Shown: positions 52,761-61,941, counted from the stretch's first letter. The stretch: DNA of 64,000 bases from Photobacterium sp. GJ3 (GCF_018199995.1 NZ_CP073578.1:1178001-1242000), one strand, 5' to 3'. Made by a program: numbers and translations. Notes: a model not told the origin generated them from the sequence alone.

Positions 52761-53747
52761 ATGTCCCATCTCAATAGTGGTTTCAAATTATGGCTGTCGG
52801 CTTATCATGAGGCGTTGGCACATTTTGCTGCCTCGGGTCAGATTGCCACGGCCGACATGATTCGTGAGGGGCTGGCGACACTGACGTCAACTTACGTGAC
52901 CCATGCGCCAGACGTCGCGCGGGTGATCGATACTTCTGTTCCGGCTGCATCTCACGTTATTCCGGTCCGGATGTATCACCCGGCGCCACACACGGCACTG
53001 CCAGTATTACTTTTTCTGCATGGTGGCGGGCATCTGGCGGGCAGTGTCGCTGTTTATGATTCGATCTGCCGTAAGCTGGCGGATGCGACCCGACAGATTG
53101 TGGTGGCTGTGGATTATCGTCTGGCACCGGAATCACCTTATCCGGCAGGACTGGAAGATGCGCGGCAGGTGCTGCGCCAGCTTGTTCCGCTGTGTAAACA
53201 ACATCAGCTTCAATATCAGCCGGTGCTTTCGCTGGTGGGTGATTCAGCGGGTGGTGCGATGGCCGCGACACTCAGTGCTGATTTCCAGTCTGACCCTGAC
53301 ATTCAACTGGTCAATCAGGTGCTGATCTATCCCAGCCTGGATTACACCATGAGCCTGCCTTCCGTGGTGGAAAACGGCACCGGTCTGTTCTTGCAGCAGG
53401 AAAAAATGCGCTGGTATTTCGATCAGTACTTTCAGCATGGAGAAGACCGTCGGGCGGCATCGCCATTGTTTATGCCTATGTCAAAACACTTCCCCAGAAC
53501 CTTAGTGATTACGGCGCAGTATTGTCCGCTCCGTGATGAAGGGGCTGCTTACGTTCAGCGGCTATCAGATGCCGGCGTATCGGTACAGCAATATCATCTG
53601 GATGACATGATTCATGCTTATCTGAATCTGGAAAACCTGGTGCCTGCACGATGTGAGACAACGTACCGGATGATTGCCGATTTTCTTGCCACTCCCCAAA
53701 TACGGGACCCATCCACCAATCAGGACAAACGATGCTCGAACTCTTGA
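52761..53747 (+). CDS. HSL-family alpha/beta hydrolase
   Basis: 328 aa. Hormone-sensitive-lipase-type esterase with the oxyanion motif 'FLHGGGHLAGS', nucleophile elbow 'GDSAGG', 'DEGAAY' acid region and His in 'DMIHAYLNL'. Substrate is probably a short acyl ester. No signal peptide, so cytoplasmic. It overlaps the next gene by 16 bases. Confidence 0.92.
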   Translation: MSHLNSGFKLWLSAYHEALAHFAASGQIATADMIREGLATLTSTYVTHAPDVARVIDTSVPAASHVIPVRMYHPAPHTALPVLLFLHGGGHLAGSVAVYDSICRKLADATRQIVVAVDYRLAPESPYPAGLEDARQVLRQLVPLCKQHQLQYQPVLSLVGDSAGGAMAATLSADFQSDPDIQLVNQVLIYPSLDYTMSLPSVVENGTGLFLQQEKMRWYFDQYFQHGEDRRAASPLFMPMSKHFPRTLVITAQYCPLRDEGAAYVQRLSDAGVSVQQYHLDDMIHAYLNLENLVPARCETTYRMIADFLATPQIRDPSTNQDKRCSNS

Positions 53748-54172
53748 TTCGTTATGCCCATTTTCTTGGAATTTTTATTCTTGTTGCGGTACTGGTGGCA
53801 GAACACCTGCTCCTCAAACGGCGTTTGACGGCTGAAGAAATGCACCGCCTTGCACGATTGGATGCGGTGTATGGTATTTCAGCTGTGATCGTTTTGCTGG
53901 CCGGGTTGTCGCTCTGGTTTCTGGTGGGCAAACCGCCCGAGTTTTATAGCGCTAATCCGGTTTTTCACGCCAAACTGACCCTGTTTGCGATTGTGGCAGC
54001 GCTGTCTGTGTTCCCGACGGTATTTTTTCTGAAACATCGCAAAACAACACGAGAGACGGTTCCGGTTCCCCCCATTATCGTGATGCTGATTCGTCTGGAG
54101 CTTTTGCTGCTCGCTGTTATTCCGTTGTTGGCGGTTTTCATGGCGCGGGGTATCGGATTGGGCTCGTCGTAG
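53732..54172 (+). CDS. DUF2214-like membrane protein
   Basis: 146 aa, four membrane helices: 'YAHFLGIFILVAVLVAEHLL', 'YGISAVIVLLAGLSLWFLVG', 'HAKLTLFAIVAALSVFPTVF' and 'RLELLLLAVIPLLAVFMARG'. The pattern fits DUF2214. It overlaps the hydrolase gene, with AGGA before its ATG. Function unknown. Confidence 0.75.
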   Translation: MLELLIRYAHFLGIFILVAVLVAEHLLLKRRLTAEEMHRLARLDAVYGISAVIVLLAGLSLWFLVGKPPEFYSANPVFHAKLTLFAIVAALSVFPTVFFLKHRKTTRETVPVPPIIVMLIRLELLLLAVIPLLAVFMARGIGLGSS

Positions 54173-54302
54173 GGAGACCCTGTTTATCTTGCGGATTTCG
54201 CTGACGTCAGGGGCTGACTGACCCAAAACCGTATTCATCTCAGTCTCTTGCAAAATCATAGCTAAGCTTAAGAAAAGGCGGAGCCGGATAAGTGAGGTTG
54301 AG

Positions 54303-55670
54303 ATGGATGCACGAGCGGTAAAAACCGTCGCAGATGCGATGGCGATTGTGGATGAACGAAAACTGACGCATATCAAAGTCGGGCTGTTTGATAACGATGG
54401 CATTATGCGTGGCAAATATATGTCGAAGGCCAAATTCTTTGCGTCTCTGGAAAAAGGCTTTTCGTTCTGCGATGTTGTGCTGGGCTGGGACGCCAAAGAT
54501 CAGCTGTACGATAACACCACATATACGGGGTGGCACACAGGCTATCCGGACGCACCGGTCCGCATTTTACCGCACACTTGCCGGGAGGTTGTCGATGAAC
54601 CGGGCATGCTGCTTTTTATCGCTGAATTTGCCGGTCAGGCCGAATCTGTCTGCTCGCGGGGCATCCTGAGAAAAGTGCTCGAAAAAGCCGATTCGCTTGG
54701 ATTTGTGGTCCATGCGGCATTGGAGTATGAATTCTTTCTGTTTCAGGAAACCCCGCAGACTGCGCGGGAGAAAGGATTTCGAAATCTGCAGCCGTTCACA
54801 CCCGACTGGTTTGGGTATTCCATGATCCGAAATTCAGTCGCCAATGAGTTGTATCACGACATTCTGTCGATGGCGGAAACCATGGATTTTCCCATCGAAG
54901 GCATTCATACCGAAACCGGGCCCGGCGTCATTGAAGCTGCGATTGCTGTGGATGAGGCAGAATCGGCTGCCGATAAAGCAGCATTGTTTAAAACCTTCAT
55001 GAAAGTGCTGGCACAACGGCGAGGATTGCTGGCGACATTCATGGCGAAATGGTCCATGGATTATCCGGGCCAGAGCGGACACATGCATGTGTCGCTGCAA
55101 CACAAAAGTGGTCAGTCCGCTTTTTATGATGCCAAAGCTGAACAGGGAATGAGCCTGATACAGCGTCAGTTTCTGGCCGGGCAGCAACGCCTGATGCCGG
55201 AGTTTTTGTGTTTGCTGGCGCCCACCATCAACAGTTATACGCGTATGGTTCCCGGTTTCTGGGCACCGACTCATGCAACCTGGGGGGTTGAAAACCGCAC
55301 GACCGCACTGCGTGTCATTCCTGGCTCGGAAAAAACACAGCGCATCGAATACCGGCTGGGTGCGGCGGATGCGCATCCTTATCTGGCACTGGCGGCAGCC
55401 ATTGCTTCCGGTCTTTATGGTGTGATGAATCAATGGGAACCGTGGGCAGCTGTTAAAGGGAATGCGTATGACCAGCCTCAACCTGATGCACTGGCGTTAC
55501 CGGCGACACTCTGGGAAGCGGCGCAACGCTTGAAAGCATCGGATGCTGCCAAGGCGATGTTTGGCGAGCCCTTTGTTACCCATTATGCCGCCACCCGAGA
55601 GTGGGAAGAGCGAGAGTTCCGGAAACAAGTCACAGACTGGGAATTGAGCCGGTATTTCGAGATTATCTGA
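54303..55670 (+). CDS. Glutamine-synthetase-like ligase (PuuA-type gamma-glutamyl ligase)
   Basis: 455 aa. ATP-dependent ligase of the glutamine synthetase fold. 'IKVGLFDNDGIMRGKYMSKA' and 'GFSFCDVVLGWDAKDQLYDN' occur in the PuuA/GlnT-like branch rather than GlnA. Catalytic core: 'AALEYEFFLFQE', 'HTETGPGVIEAAI', 'GQSGHMHVSLQ', 'ENRTTALRVIPG' and 'RIEYRLGAADAHPYLALAAA'. It lacks the adenylylation-loop Tyr region of GlnA. The likely reaction is gamma-glutamylation of a polyamine or other amine; no puu genes are adjacent. Confidence 0.88.
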   Translation: MDARAVKTVADAMAIVDERKLTHIKVGLFDNDGIMRGKYMSKAKFFASLEKGFSFCDVVLGWDAKDQLYDNTTYTGWHTGYPDAPVRILPHTCREVVDEPGMLLFIAEFAGQAESVCSRGILRKVLEKADSLGFVVHAALEYEFFLFQETPQTAREKGFRNLQPFTPDWFGYSMIRNSVANELYHDILSMAETMDFPIEGIHTETGPGVIEAAIAVDEAESAADKAALFKTFMKVLAQRRGLLATFMAKWSMDYPGQSGHMHVSLQHKSGQSAFYDAKAEQGMSLIQRQFLAGQQRLMPEFLCLLAPTINSYTRMVPGFWAPTHATWGVENRTTALRVIPGSEKTQRIEYRLGAADAHPYLALAAAIASGLYGVMNQWEPWAAVKGNAYDQPQPDALALPATLWEAAQRLKASDAAKAMFGEPFVTHYAATREWEEREFRKQVTDWELSRYFEII

Positions 55671-55697
55671 GCGGTTGCCGGAACTGGGCCATCTGAG

Positions 55698-55728
55698 CAG
55701 ACAGGCGCTTTATCAGCGCGCCTGTCTG
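55698..55728. terminator. Bidirectional terminator between convergent genes
   Basis: Perfect 11-base arms CAGACAGGCGC ... GCGCCTGTCTG with a 9-base loop, between the stop of the ligase gene and the stop of the convergent MFS gene. T/A tracts are modest on either side. Confidence 0.75.
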
Positions 55729-55746
55729 TTGTTCAGAAAATCGCCA

Positions 55747-56949
55747 TTAAGCTGAGGCTGGCGCCTGGCTCGGCTTGCGTTGCAAGAGCCGGGAGCACAG
55801 CAAAGCGATCAGGAAGACGGCACCACCAGAAGCGATGGTGATAGCAAATCCAGCCTGAATGCCAAACGTATCAATCACCCAGCCAACAATGGCTGCCCCG
55901 GCAGCGATCCCAATCCCTAACCCAGTGATCATCCAGGTAAAGCCTTCCGTTAACTGACGAGCCGGGACGATGGTTTCAACCAGCCCCATGGTGACGATCA
56001 TTGTGGGCGCAAAGAAGACGCCAGCGACAAAGACAGACATCGCCAGTGTTGTCGTCCCCGTCACCAGCAACAGCGGTAACGTGGTCAGGGCCGTCGCGAA
56101 TGAGGCAATGAGTAATTGTTTTTCCAGCGGCATCTTGAGTTTGAGTGTCCCGAAGAATAACCCGGATAAACACGAGCCAGCTGCATAGGCCGACAGGACA
56201 TAACTGGCGGCAACCGGATTGCCTTGCTGCTCGGCAAACGCCACACTGATGACATCAATGGTACCCACAATGGTGCCCAGGGCCAGTAACGCCAGCATCA
56301 GCATTTTCATCGAAAGCGCTTGAAGGGCCGATCCGCTGTGCATGGTGGTTTCCACTTCAATCGGGGGCTCCGTACGGGTTTGTCTGGCGAATAAGGTGAC
56401 CCCGACACCCAGCAGAATGGCTGCGGCGAATGGCCCGGCTTCGGGCGCGACGGCAACACACAGGCCGACGGCCAGTGGCGGTCCGATAATAAAACACAGC
56501 TCATCCATCACGGATTCGAAGGAATAGGCGGTGTGGAGTTTCTCATTGCCCTTATAGAGTGCAGTCCAGCGAGCCCGGATCATCGCTGGCATGCTGGGCA
56601 TAAATCCGGCCAGCGCAGCGAACAGGAAATAGGTCCAGACGGGTGCTTCATTGCGAATACACAACAGCAGGAGAAGGAGTGCGATGACACTGACGCCTGC
56701 CGCGTAAGGTAAGACACGGTGCTGGCCCAAGCGATCCACTGCACGGGAGATCTGCGGTGCCACAAGCGCCATGGTGAAGGTAAAAGTCGCTGCGACCGCA
56801 CCTGCCAGCCAGTATGACCCGGAAAGTTGAGACAGCATGGTAATGATGCCGATGCCTGTCATGGATGTTGGCATCCGTGCGATGAGTCCGGACAGCGAAA
56901 AGGCCAGCGTGCCAGGCGCGCTGAATAATTCCTTGTAAGGGTTCGCCAT
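55747..56949 (-). CDS. MFS transporter
   Basis: About 400 aa from the ATG at 56949 (GGAG 6 bases upstream), 12 membrane segments. 'AVDRLGQHRVLPYAAGVSVI' fits the MFS loop 2-3 motif, and 'MPAMIRARWTALYKGNEKLH' with 'AYSFESVMDELCFIIGPPLA' is typical of sugar- or drug-efflux MFS proteins of the YbjJ-like group. It is divergent from a TetR gene and the two palindromes between them, so it is probably an inducible exporter. Confidence 0.9.
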   Translation of the reverse strand: MANPYKELFSAPGTLAFSLSGLIARMPTSMTGIGIITMLSQLSGSYWLAGAVAATFTFTMALVAPQISRAVDRLGQHRVLPYAAGVSVIALLLLLLCIRNEAPVWTYFLFAALAGFMPSMPAMIRARWTALYKGNEKLHTAYSFESVMDELCFIIGPPLAVGLCVAVAPEAGPFAAAILLGVGVTLFARQTRTEPPIEVETTMHSGSALQALSMKMLMLALLALGTIVGTIDVISVAFAEQQGNPVAASYVLSAYAAGSCLSGLFFGTLKLKMPLEKQLLIASFATALTTLPLLLVTGTTTLAMSVFVAGVFFAPTMIVTMGLVETIVPARQLTEGFTWMITGLGIGIAAGAAIVGWVIDTFGIQAGFAITIASGGAVFLIALLCSRLLQRKPSQAPASA

Positions 56950-57003
56950 GGTTTTCTCCATTGAGTGAAATCAAGTATTGTCGGGCCTGATATGCAATGC
57001 TTG

Positions 57004-57018
57004 CATACGCGGCGTATG
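57004..57018. promoter_or_regulatory. TetR-type operator, site 1
   Basis: CATACG-CGG-CGTATG, perfect 6-base arms, in the MFS/tetR intergenic region. It shares the CATACGC/GTATG core with site 2, eight bases away, so both are probably bound by the TetR protein encoded at 57090. Confidence 0.75.
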
Positions 57019-57024
57019 TGAATC

Positions 57025-57053
57025 TAATTGACATACGCTGTGTATGTCAATTA
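57025..57053. promoter_or_regulatory. TetR-type operator, site 2
   Basis: Perfect 12-base arms TAATTGACATAC-GCTGT-GTATGTCAATTA, a long symmetric operator 36 bases before the tetR start. It contains TTGACA, a possible -35 box of the tetR promoter, so binding would block transcription of tetR; the paired site 1 would cover the MFS promoter. Confidence 0.85.
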
Positions 57054-57089
57054 TAAAATGCAACAGAATGAATAAAAGAAGAGGAAGGC

Positions 57090-57686
57090 ATGGCACGCCA
57101 AACACGCAACGAAATGATGGTGGAGACCCGGCTCAAACTGATTCGTATGGCCCGAAAGCAATTCGGCACGGTCGGGTTTGCAGGTGCCGTGATGGATGAA
57201 CTGACCGGTGAAGCCGGATTAACCCGCGGAGCACTGTATCATCATTTCGGCAGCAAGAAAGGTTTGTTTCTGGCGGTTTATCAGCAGGTGGATCAGGAAA
57301 TGGATCAGCGACTTCAGCAAGCTGAGCGCGATGCGGCGGATGTGTGGTCTGCACTGACAGGCAGATGCCAGGCGTTTCTGAGTATGGCCACAGAAGCGGA
57401 TATTCAGCGGATTATTTTGCGGGACGCAGCCTCGGTGCTGGATAGTGAAGTTGTGCAGGCGGTACAGCTCAACTGTATTGCGGCATTGTCGAAACTGCTG
57501 AAAACACTGATGGATGAAAAGGTGATCGCACAGGCTTCCCCCATCGTGCTTGCACGCATGATGAACGGGGCACTCACCGATGCAGCCCTTTGGATTGCTC
57601 GCAGTAAAACACCGGCCCAAGCGCATTCAGAAGCATCTGAAACACTCCGCGTCTTTTTGAACGGATTACGGACAGATAACGCCTGA
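57090..57686 (+). CDS. TetR-family repressor
   Basis: 198 aa. N-terminal helix-turn-helix with 'LIRMARKQFGTVGFAGAVMD' and 'AGLTRGALYHHFGSKKGLFL', the classic TetR text. The ligand domain is helical with no named ligand. Divergent from the MFS gene and preceded by two palindromes, so it likely represses both genes until a drug-like ligand binds. Confidence 0.93.
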   Translation: MARQTRNEMMVETRLKLIRMARKQFGTVGFAGAVMDELTGEAGLTRGALYHHFGSKKGLFLAVYQQVDQEMDQRLQQAERDAADVWSALTGRCQAFLSMATEADIQRIILRDAASVLDSEVVQAVQLNCIAALSKLLKTLMDEKVIAQASPIVLARMMNGALTDAALWIARSKTPAQAHSEASETLRVFLNGLRTDNA

Positions 57687-57695
57687 ATCTTGCAT

Positions 57696-57717
57696 CTGCC
57701 CCTGAATACAGGGGCAG
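57696..57717. terminator. Hairpin after tetR
   Basis: CTGCCCCTG-AATA-CAGGGGCAG, perfect 9-base arms, 10 bases past the tetR stop. No T run follows on this strand. It shares the GCCCCTG core of the hairpins at 21792 and 34169. Confidence 0.6.
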
Positions 57718-57782
57718 GAAAGCAGACGCCTGATCCTGACTGAAGATCACGTTGTGACGTTGTCACTGGTTGTACGCTGGGG

Positions 57783-58499
57783 TCAGAACTGCACTAAATC
57801 AGCCGTGTAAAGTACCTTGGTTGGCAGCCCTGTCGGTGAGCCACCGAGCGGTTCTTCACTGACCGCCAACATTTTGATGTCAAGCTGATCAAACCGGGCA
57901 TCCTTTGCCAGCGTCATGTCGCCTTGTTTGGGTAACAAACCCAGAGAGATCGGATTGGGTTCATGATTGGCGACCACCCAAAGCTCATAATCTCGGTTGG
58001 CTTCTCCCTGAAATGCAGAACCTGCTCGGACGGAGATCGCATCGGAATGGACTTCTACCAGCCAGTAGGAGGCAGTGTCTGTCCCTTTGATGACCGCGAG
58101 CTGCTCTGTTGGCGAGGCGGCAGGGAGCTGGATGGCTTGTTCCCGCCACAGGAAAACTGCCAGCACAAGGGAGGCCGCCGTCGCGACAGAAGCCAGCGCG
58201 GGCCACAGCCATGAAAGGCCACGGCGGTTGCTCTCGGGCTGGGAGACTGGGGTTTCATTGAAGCCTAACCGGCTGCAAATCTTTGTCCAGACCGCTTCAT
58301 CGGGTTGAATCGCAGGAATCTGATGCTGGATGTCGTTGAGGTGATTTTCCCATTGCCAGGTGGCTTCGCGAATCCGGCCGGAGCCCATCATCAGCGACTG
58401 AAACCGTTTTCTGGCGGGGCCACGCAGGGTACCCAGCACATACTCGGCGGCAAGCATATCGATTAATGTCTGGTTGTCATATCTCATTGTGTCAGACAC
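57783..58499 (-). CDS. Anti-sigma factor (RskA/anti-sigma-K type)
   Basis: 238 aa. Cytoplasmic sigma-binding part (1-90: 'IDMLAAEYVLGTLRGPARKR'), one membrane helix ('WPALASVATAASLVLAVFL') and a periplasmic C-terminal domain ('YELWVVANHEPNPISLGLLP', 'LAVSEEPLGGSPTGLPTKVL') typical of anti-sigma-K (RskA). It overlaps the sigma gene by 16 bases, the normal sigma/anti-sigma pairing. It likely holds the sigma factor until released by regulated cleavage or redox signal. Confidence 0.92.
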   Translation of the reverse strand: MSDTMRYDNQTLIDMLAAEYVLGTLRGPARKRFQSLMMGSGRIREATWQWENHLNDIQHQIPAIQPDEAVWTKICSRLGFNETPVSQPESNRRGLSWLWPALASVATAASLVLAVFLWREQAIQLPAASPTEQLAVIKGTDTASYWLVEVHSDAISVRAGSAFQGEANRDYELWVVANHEPNPISLGLLPKQGDMTLAKDARFDQLDIKMLAVSEEPLGGSPTGLPTKVLYTADLVQF

Positions 58500-59017
58500 C
58501 TTTGCAACTGTTGAAGTCCCCGGCGAATCCAGCTTTTGATGGTCCCAAGCGGTTTGTCCAGATAATGAACGGCTTCCTGATGGCTGAACCCGTTAAAGTA
58601 AGCCAGATGAATCGCTTGTAGCTGTTCCTGGGGTAATTCATCGAGGCATTGGTTGAGCTGATGTACTGAGCCTGTATCAGCGAGTGTCTCCAGATCGATG
58701 GCATCGTCCTCTGCTTCATTGAACATGGGGTGTTCTTTGCGAACTTTCTGGTAACGCAATATATCGAGTGCGCGATACCGGGCAATGCTGATCATCCATG
58801 TGAGCACTGTCCCTTTGTGGCGCTGGTATTCAGCCGCGTTGTGCCAGATTTTCACATAAGCGTCCTGAATGGCCTCTTCCGCAAGTGCACGGTTGCCAAG
58901 CATTCTGATACAGATGGCCAGCAGCTTGCCGCTGGTCTGCCGATATAATTCGGCAAATGCTTTTCTGTCGCCCAGGGCTGTGGCACTGATCAACTTCAGA
59001 TGAACGTCCTTCTCCAT
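58484..59017 (-). CDS. ECF sigma factor (SigK-like)
   Basis: 177 aa. Region 2 'LLAICIRMLGNRALAEEAIQ' + 'DAYVKIWHNAAEYQ' and region 4 'LAYFNGFSHQEAVHYLDKPL' + 'GTIKSWIRRGLQQLQRCL' are clear; no region 3, so ECF class. It directs RNA polymerase to stress genes when freed from the anti-sigma encoded by the next, overlapping gene. Likely targets are the adjacent DUF4331/hupE genes, by position only. Confidence 0.94.
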   Translation of the reverse strand: MEKDVHLKLISATALGDRKAFAELYRQTSGKLLAICIRMLGNRALAEEAIQDAYVKIWHNAAEYQRHKGTVLTWMISIARYRALDILRYQKVRKEHPMFNEAEDDAIDLETLADTGSVHQLNQCLDELPQEQLQAIHLAYFNGFSHQEAVHYLDKPLGTIKSWIRRGLQQLQRCLTQ

Positions 59018-59129
59018 GGTCTTCCCTGTTTGCTGGCTGTTAACAGCCTGAATTTTAATACTGTTTTTAAAGCTAGCAGTTGAACCGGGTTAAGCCAAAA
59101 GTATTCAGTCTGTTTGGCATCTTTTGTTG

Positions 59130-60257
59130 TTACAGCCGCTCCAGCGACCATCGAATCGCCATCATTGCGATGAAGGCCGAACTCACTGGCATGATCCAGC
59201 GCTGGTAACTCCAGGTATGCCGCAGCCAGATCAGTCCGGGCAGAGCGATCAGTAAAATCGCAAGTTGTCCGACTTCAACTCCCAGGTTGAATGAAACGAT
59301 GGCCAGAATGGTATGGCGGGCAGGTAAGCCTAAATCGCCCAGAACAGAAGCAAAACCCATCCCATGTAACAGGCCAAAACCAAAGGTAATCCAGCCGAGC
59401 CGCGTGACCAGCGGGAAGATATTATTCATGGCAGCAAACAGCACTGAGATGGCGATCATCAATTCGACCCATCGGTTCCCCGGCAATAAATCCAGAGCAG
59501 TTGCAGTCAGTGTGATGGAATGGGCCAGCGTAAATGCCGTGATGATCCATGTGGTGTTGATGAAAATTGATTTGGGGCTGTGGATGCCTTTCCAGCGCCC
59601 CTGATCACGGTACAGCACGCAGGTGAGCAGCAGAGCAAGCAGAAACAGGATGTGATCGGTGCCAATCAGAATGTGGATGATGCCCTGGTAAAGATATTCT
59701 TGCGCCGTTTCCAGACTGGAAGCACTGCCTGTAGAAAGCAGGAGTGTCGGCTGCCTAACGTCCAGAATCCGGTTCAGCGTTGCATCAGACAACATGATGT
59801 TGGCGATGAGTTTATGGCTTTGACTGAGTTCAAAAAAAGTTCCCTGATACTGAAGGCTGACCTGACCTGAATGCGGGCAGCCGACCCGGACTGGCAGCCA
59901 TAAATAGGGCAGGTTAGCGTGAGAATCCAGCTTAAATCCGCCCGTTTGAGCCAGTGAGCAAAGCGCACTCTCCTGACTGAATTTCAGTTGCGCAAGGAGT
60001 GCGCTTGAAATCGTTTCTTCATGGTCTGAAATTTCGCGCCAGCTTAATTGTTGATCTGCGTTCTGATCCAGCGAAACCCCGTCCGCTGCCAGCAGTCTGG
60101 CCATATCGGTGAGTTGGACCTGCCAGTTGCCGGTGAAGTTTTTTCCGTCTTGCTGAAGGGTCAGATAAGACGTACTTAACTGATGTGCCTGAGCGAAACT
60201 GCTGATTAGCAAGAGTGAGCACAGCATCAGGATCAAATTTTTGATGTGGGATATCAT
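59130..60257 (-). CDS. HupE/UreJ-2-type membrane protein
   Basis: 375 aa. Signal peptide, a ~150-residue periplasmic beta-rich part ('HQLSTSYLTLQQDG'), then six to seven membrane helices with the HupE/UreJ text 'IIHILIGTDHILFLLALLLT', 'FTLAHSITLTATAL', 'GLLHGMGFASVLGDLG' and 'FNLGVEVGQLAI'. The histidine/aspartate pairs suggest metal (Ni/Co-like) handling or a related role. Last gene of the DUF4331 operon; 30 bases after the TPR gene. Confidence 0.9.
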   Translation of the reverse strand: MISHIKNLILMLCSLLLISSFAQAHQLSTSYLTLQQDGKNFTGNWQVQLTDMARLLAADGVSLDQNADQQLSWREISDHEETISSALLAQLKFSQESALCSLAQTGGFKLDSHANLPYLWLPVRVGCPHSGQVSLQYQGTFFELSQSHKLIANIMLSDATLNRILDVRQPTLLLSTGSASSLETAQEYLYQGIIHILIGTDHILFLLALLLTCVLYRDQGRWKGIHSPKSIFINTTWIITAFTLAHSITLTATALDLLPGNRWVELMIAISVLFAAMNNIFPLVTRLGWITFGFGLLHGMGFASVLGDLGLPARHTILAIVSFNLGVEVGQLAILLIALPGLIWLRHTWSYQRWIMPVSSAFIAMMAIRWSLERL

Positions 60258-60287
60258 GGCATGTCCTTTTCGGGTGATGACACTGAC

Positions 60288-61355
60288 CTATGACTGAACG
60301 GCCATCGCTTGCTCAGCCAGACTCAAAAGTTGCTGATCGGCCTGTAGCCGATTGGTTTGCCAGTTCACTTTTGCCCAGTACAGGGCTTTGTCTGGTACAG
60401 GGCTGATTTCCAGGTAGTAGTGCGCAAGGAAGGCTGCATGGGAGATATCTTGCCGTTGCTCCCTTAATTGAACCCGTGCTTCAACTTGCTGGTGCCAGTC
60501 GCTTCGGGCGAGTTTGCGTTTTTCGGCCCGTGCCAGTTCAAGCAATAGTGCGTCATCCGGTAAGGCCGAAGACTGAACCAAATTGCCCAGTGTATTGAGG
60601 ACACTTTCCGGGTCGCCAGCGGCGAGCTTGGCTTTGGCCCAGATTGTCAGATAGCTGATGGTCCGGTCAGGGCTGACAGGCAGCGCCAGATGTTGTATGG
60701 CTTCCTGAGGGCGATTCAGATCCAGTGCCATGGCCGCCAGCATCTCCATGACCCAGGCGGCAGAGGTTTCATCTGCCACCGCGAATCGCTCGGAGTACGA
60801 GGCCAACTGGCTATAGACAGCTGTTTGTTGGTCCGGGTGTGTTTGCTGATGAAAACTGGCATTCAGGCTACAGGCAGAGGTGATGAGCATGGGAGCCTGG
60901 TCAATGAGCATCAGGCATTGTTGTTTGGCAGCATCGAACTTGCCCTGAATGGTCATCACACTGGCCAGTAAGAGTCGTGCGGAACTGTCATCGGGTGATT
61001 GTTTCAATGCTTTTTGTAAGGTTTTTTCGGCATCGGCAAACTGGTGCTGATGCTGTTGAATTCTTGCGAGCAGGGACAATGCCTTGGCAGAAGCTGCGCC
61101 CGTCAGATAGGGCTGGAGTTGTTGCAAGGCCGTCTGAACGGTTTCTGGCGAAGCGCCAATGAATTGCGCTTGCATCATCAACGCTTCAATGCGATCCAGT
61201 GTGGCGGGTGTTGTCGATGGTGCCTGCATGTCTTGCGGGTTCAGTGCAATAATCGGCGCTTGTGGATCTTCAGGAATGCCGGGCTTCGCTGAAGCACTGG
61301 CGTGAGCGAAAGCCAGTCCTGTCATGATTAGGTAAACAGTTGCGTTCAGTTTCAT
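60288..61355 (-). CDS. Secreted TPR-repeat protein
   Basis: About 355 aa from the ATG at 61355 (GGAG 7 bases upstream). Signal peptide 'YLIMTGLAFAHASASA', then at least four TPR-like helix pairs ('ALSLLARIQQHQHQFADAEK', 'SARLLLASVMTIQGKFDAAK'). Proteins of this type repeatedly stand next to DUF4331 and HupE-like genes. Function unknown; probably a periplasmic assembly or anchoring factor. Confidence 0.8.
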   Translation of the reverse strand: MKLNATVYLIMTGLAFAHASASAKPGIPEDPQAPIIALNPQDMQAPSTTPATLDRIEALMMQAQFIGASPETVQTALQQLQPYLTGAASAKALSLLARIQQHQHQFADAEKTLQKALKQSPDDSSARLLLASVMTIQGKFDAAKQQCLMLIDQAPMLITSACSLNASFHQQTHPDQQTAVYSQLASYSERFAVADETSAAWVMEMLAAMALDLNRPQEAIQHLALPVSPDRTISYLTIWAKAKLAAGDPESVLNTLGNLVQSSALPDDALLLELARAEKRKLARSDWHQQVEARVQLREQRQDISHAAFLAHYYLEISPVPDKALYWAKVNWQTNRLQADQQLLSLAEQAMAVQS

Positions 61356-61433
61356 TTGAAATCTCCAAAAAAGAGGCCTTCCCTGGCCGAACGAACACGA
61401 AGCGGTCTGAAATGCAGACCGAACACGCACACT

Positions 61434-61930
61434 TTATTCCGCCAGCAAATCATCATAAAAGTCAGGCTGACTGATATCGTTACTGACGTGACGCCCCCGC
61501 AGGCTTTTGGGCTCGCTGTTTTCCGAAGCGGCAAAAATCTCACGACTGAATGACGAGAAACTCAGTTGCAGGACTTCGATCGTGATGGAGACCACGGCGT
61601 TGACAGGCGGACTTTTGCCGTCTGAAACGCTGAAGGTGAACTGATCATTTCCGGTAAACCCAGTGATGGGGTGTAAGTAAACCGACCGTCAGGCTGGATC
61701 TGAACTGAGCCCTGCACGGGGGCGCTGACCAGTGAGAAGGTCAGTGCATCTCCGTCCGGGTCGTCAGCTTTCAGGTTGCCGGATAACGGTGTTTCGGTCT
61801 GAGTGACCCCTGAAAAAGGGGTCGCATTTGGCGCGGAATTCTCTGTACCTGCGCCATCATCGGAACTGCCGTTACATCCTGTCATTGCTGTGGCAATACA
61901 CAGCAGAATGAGAGAGATCAAATACTTCAT
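61434..61930 (-). pseudogene. Cadherin-like-domain lipoprotein, frameshifted
   Basis: Starts 'MKYLISLILLCIATAMTGC' with a lipobox (TGC), then one Ig/cadherin-like repeat: 'TPLSGNLKADDPDGDALTFS' and 'SVQIQPDGRFTYTP'. After that the frame fails at a run of four G on the + strand (61668-61671). In the next frame it continues 'ITGFTGNDQFTFSVSDGK' and 'PPVNAVVSITIEV', the natural end of the domain, to a stop at 61434. One extra base would restore ~165 codons. Calcium-type DxDGD loops suggest adhesion or scaffolding at the cell surface. Confidence 0.8.
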
Positions 61931-61941
61931 GGCTTTACTCC

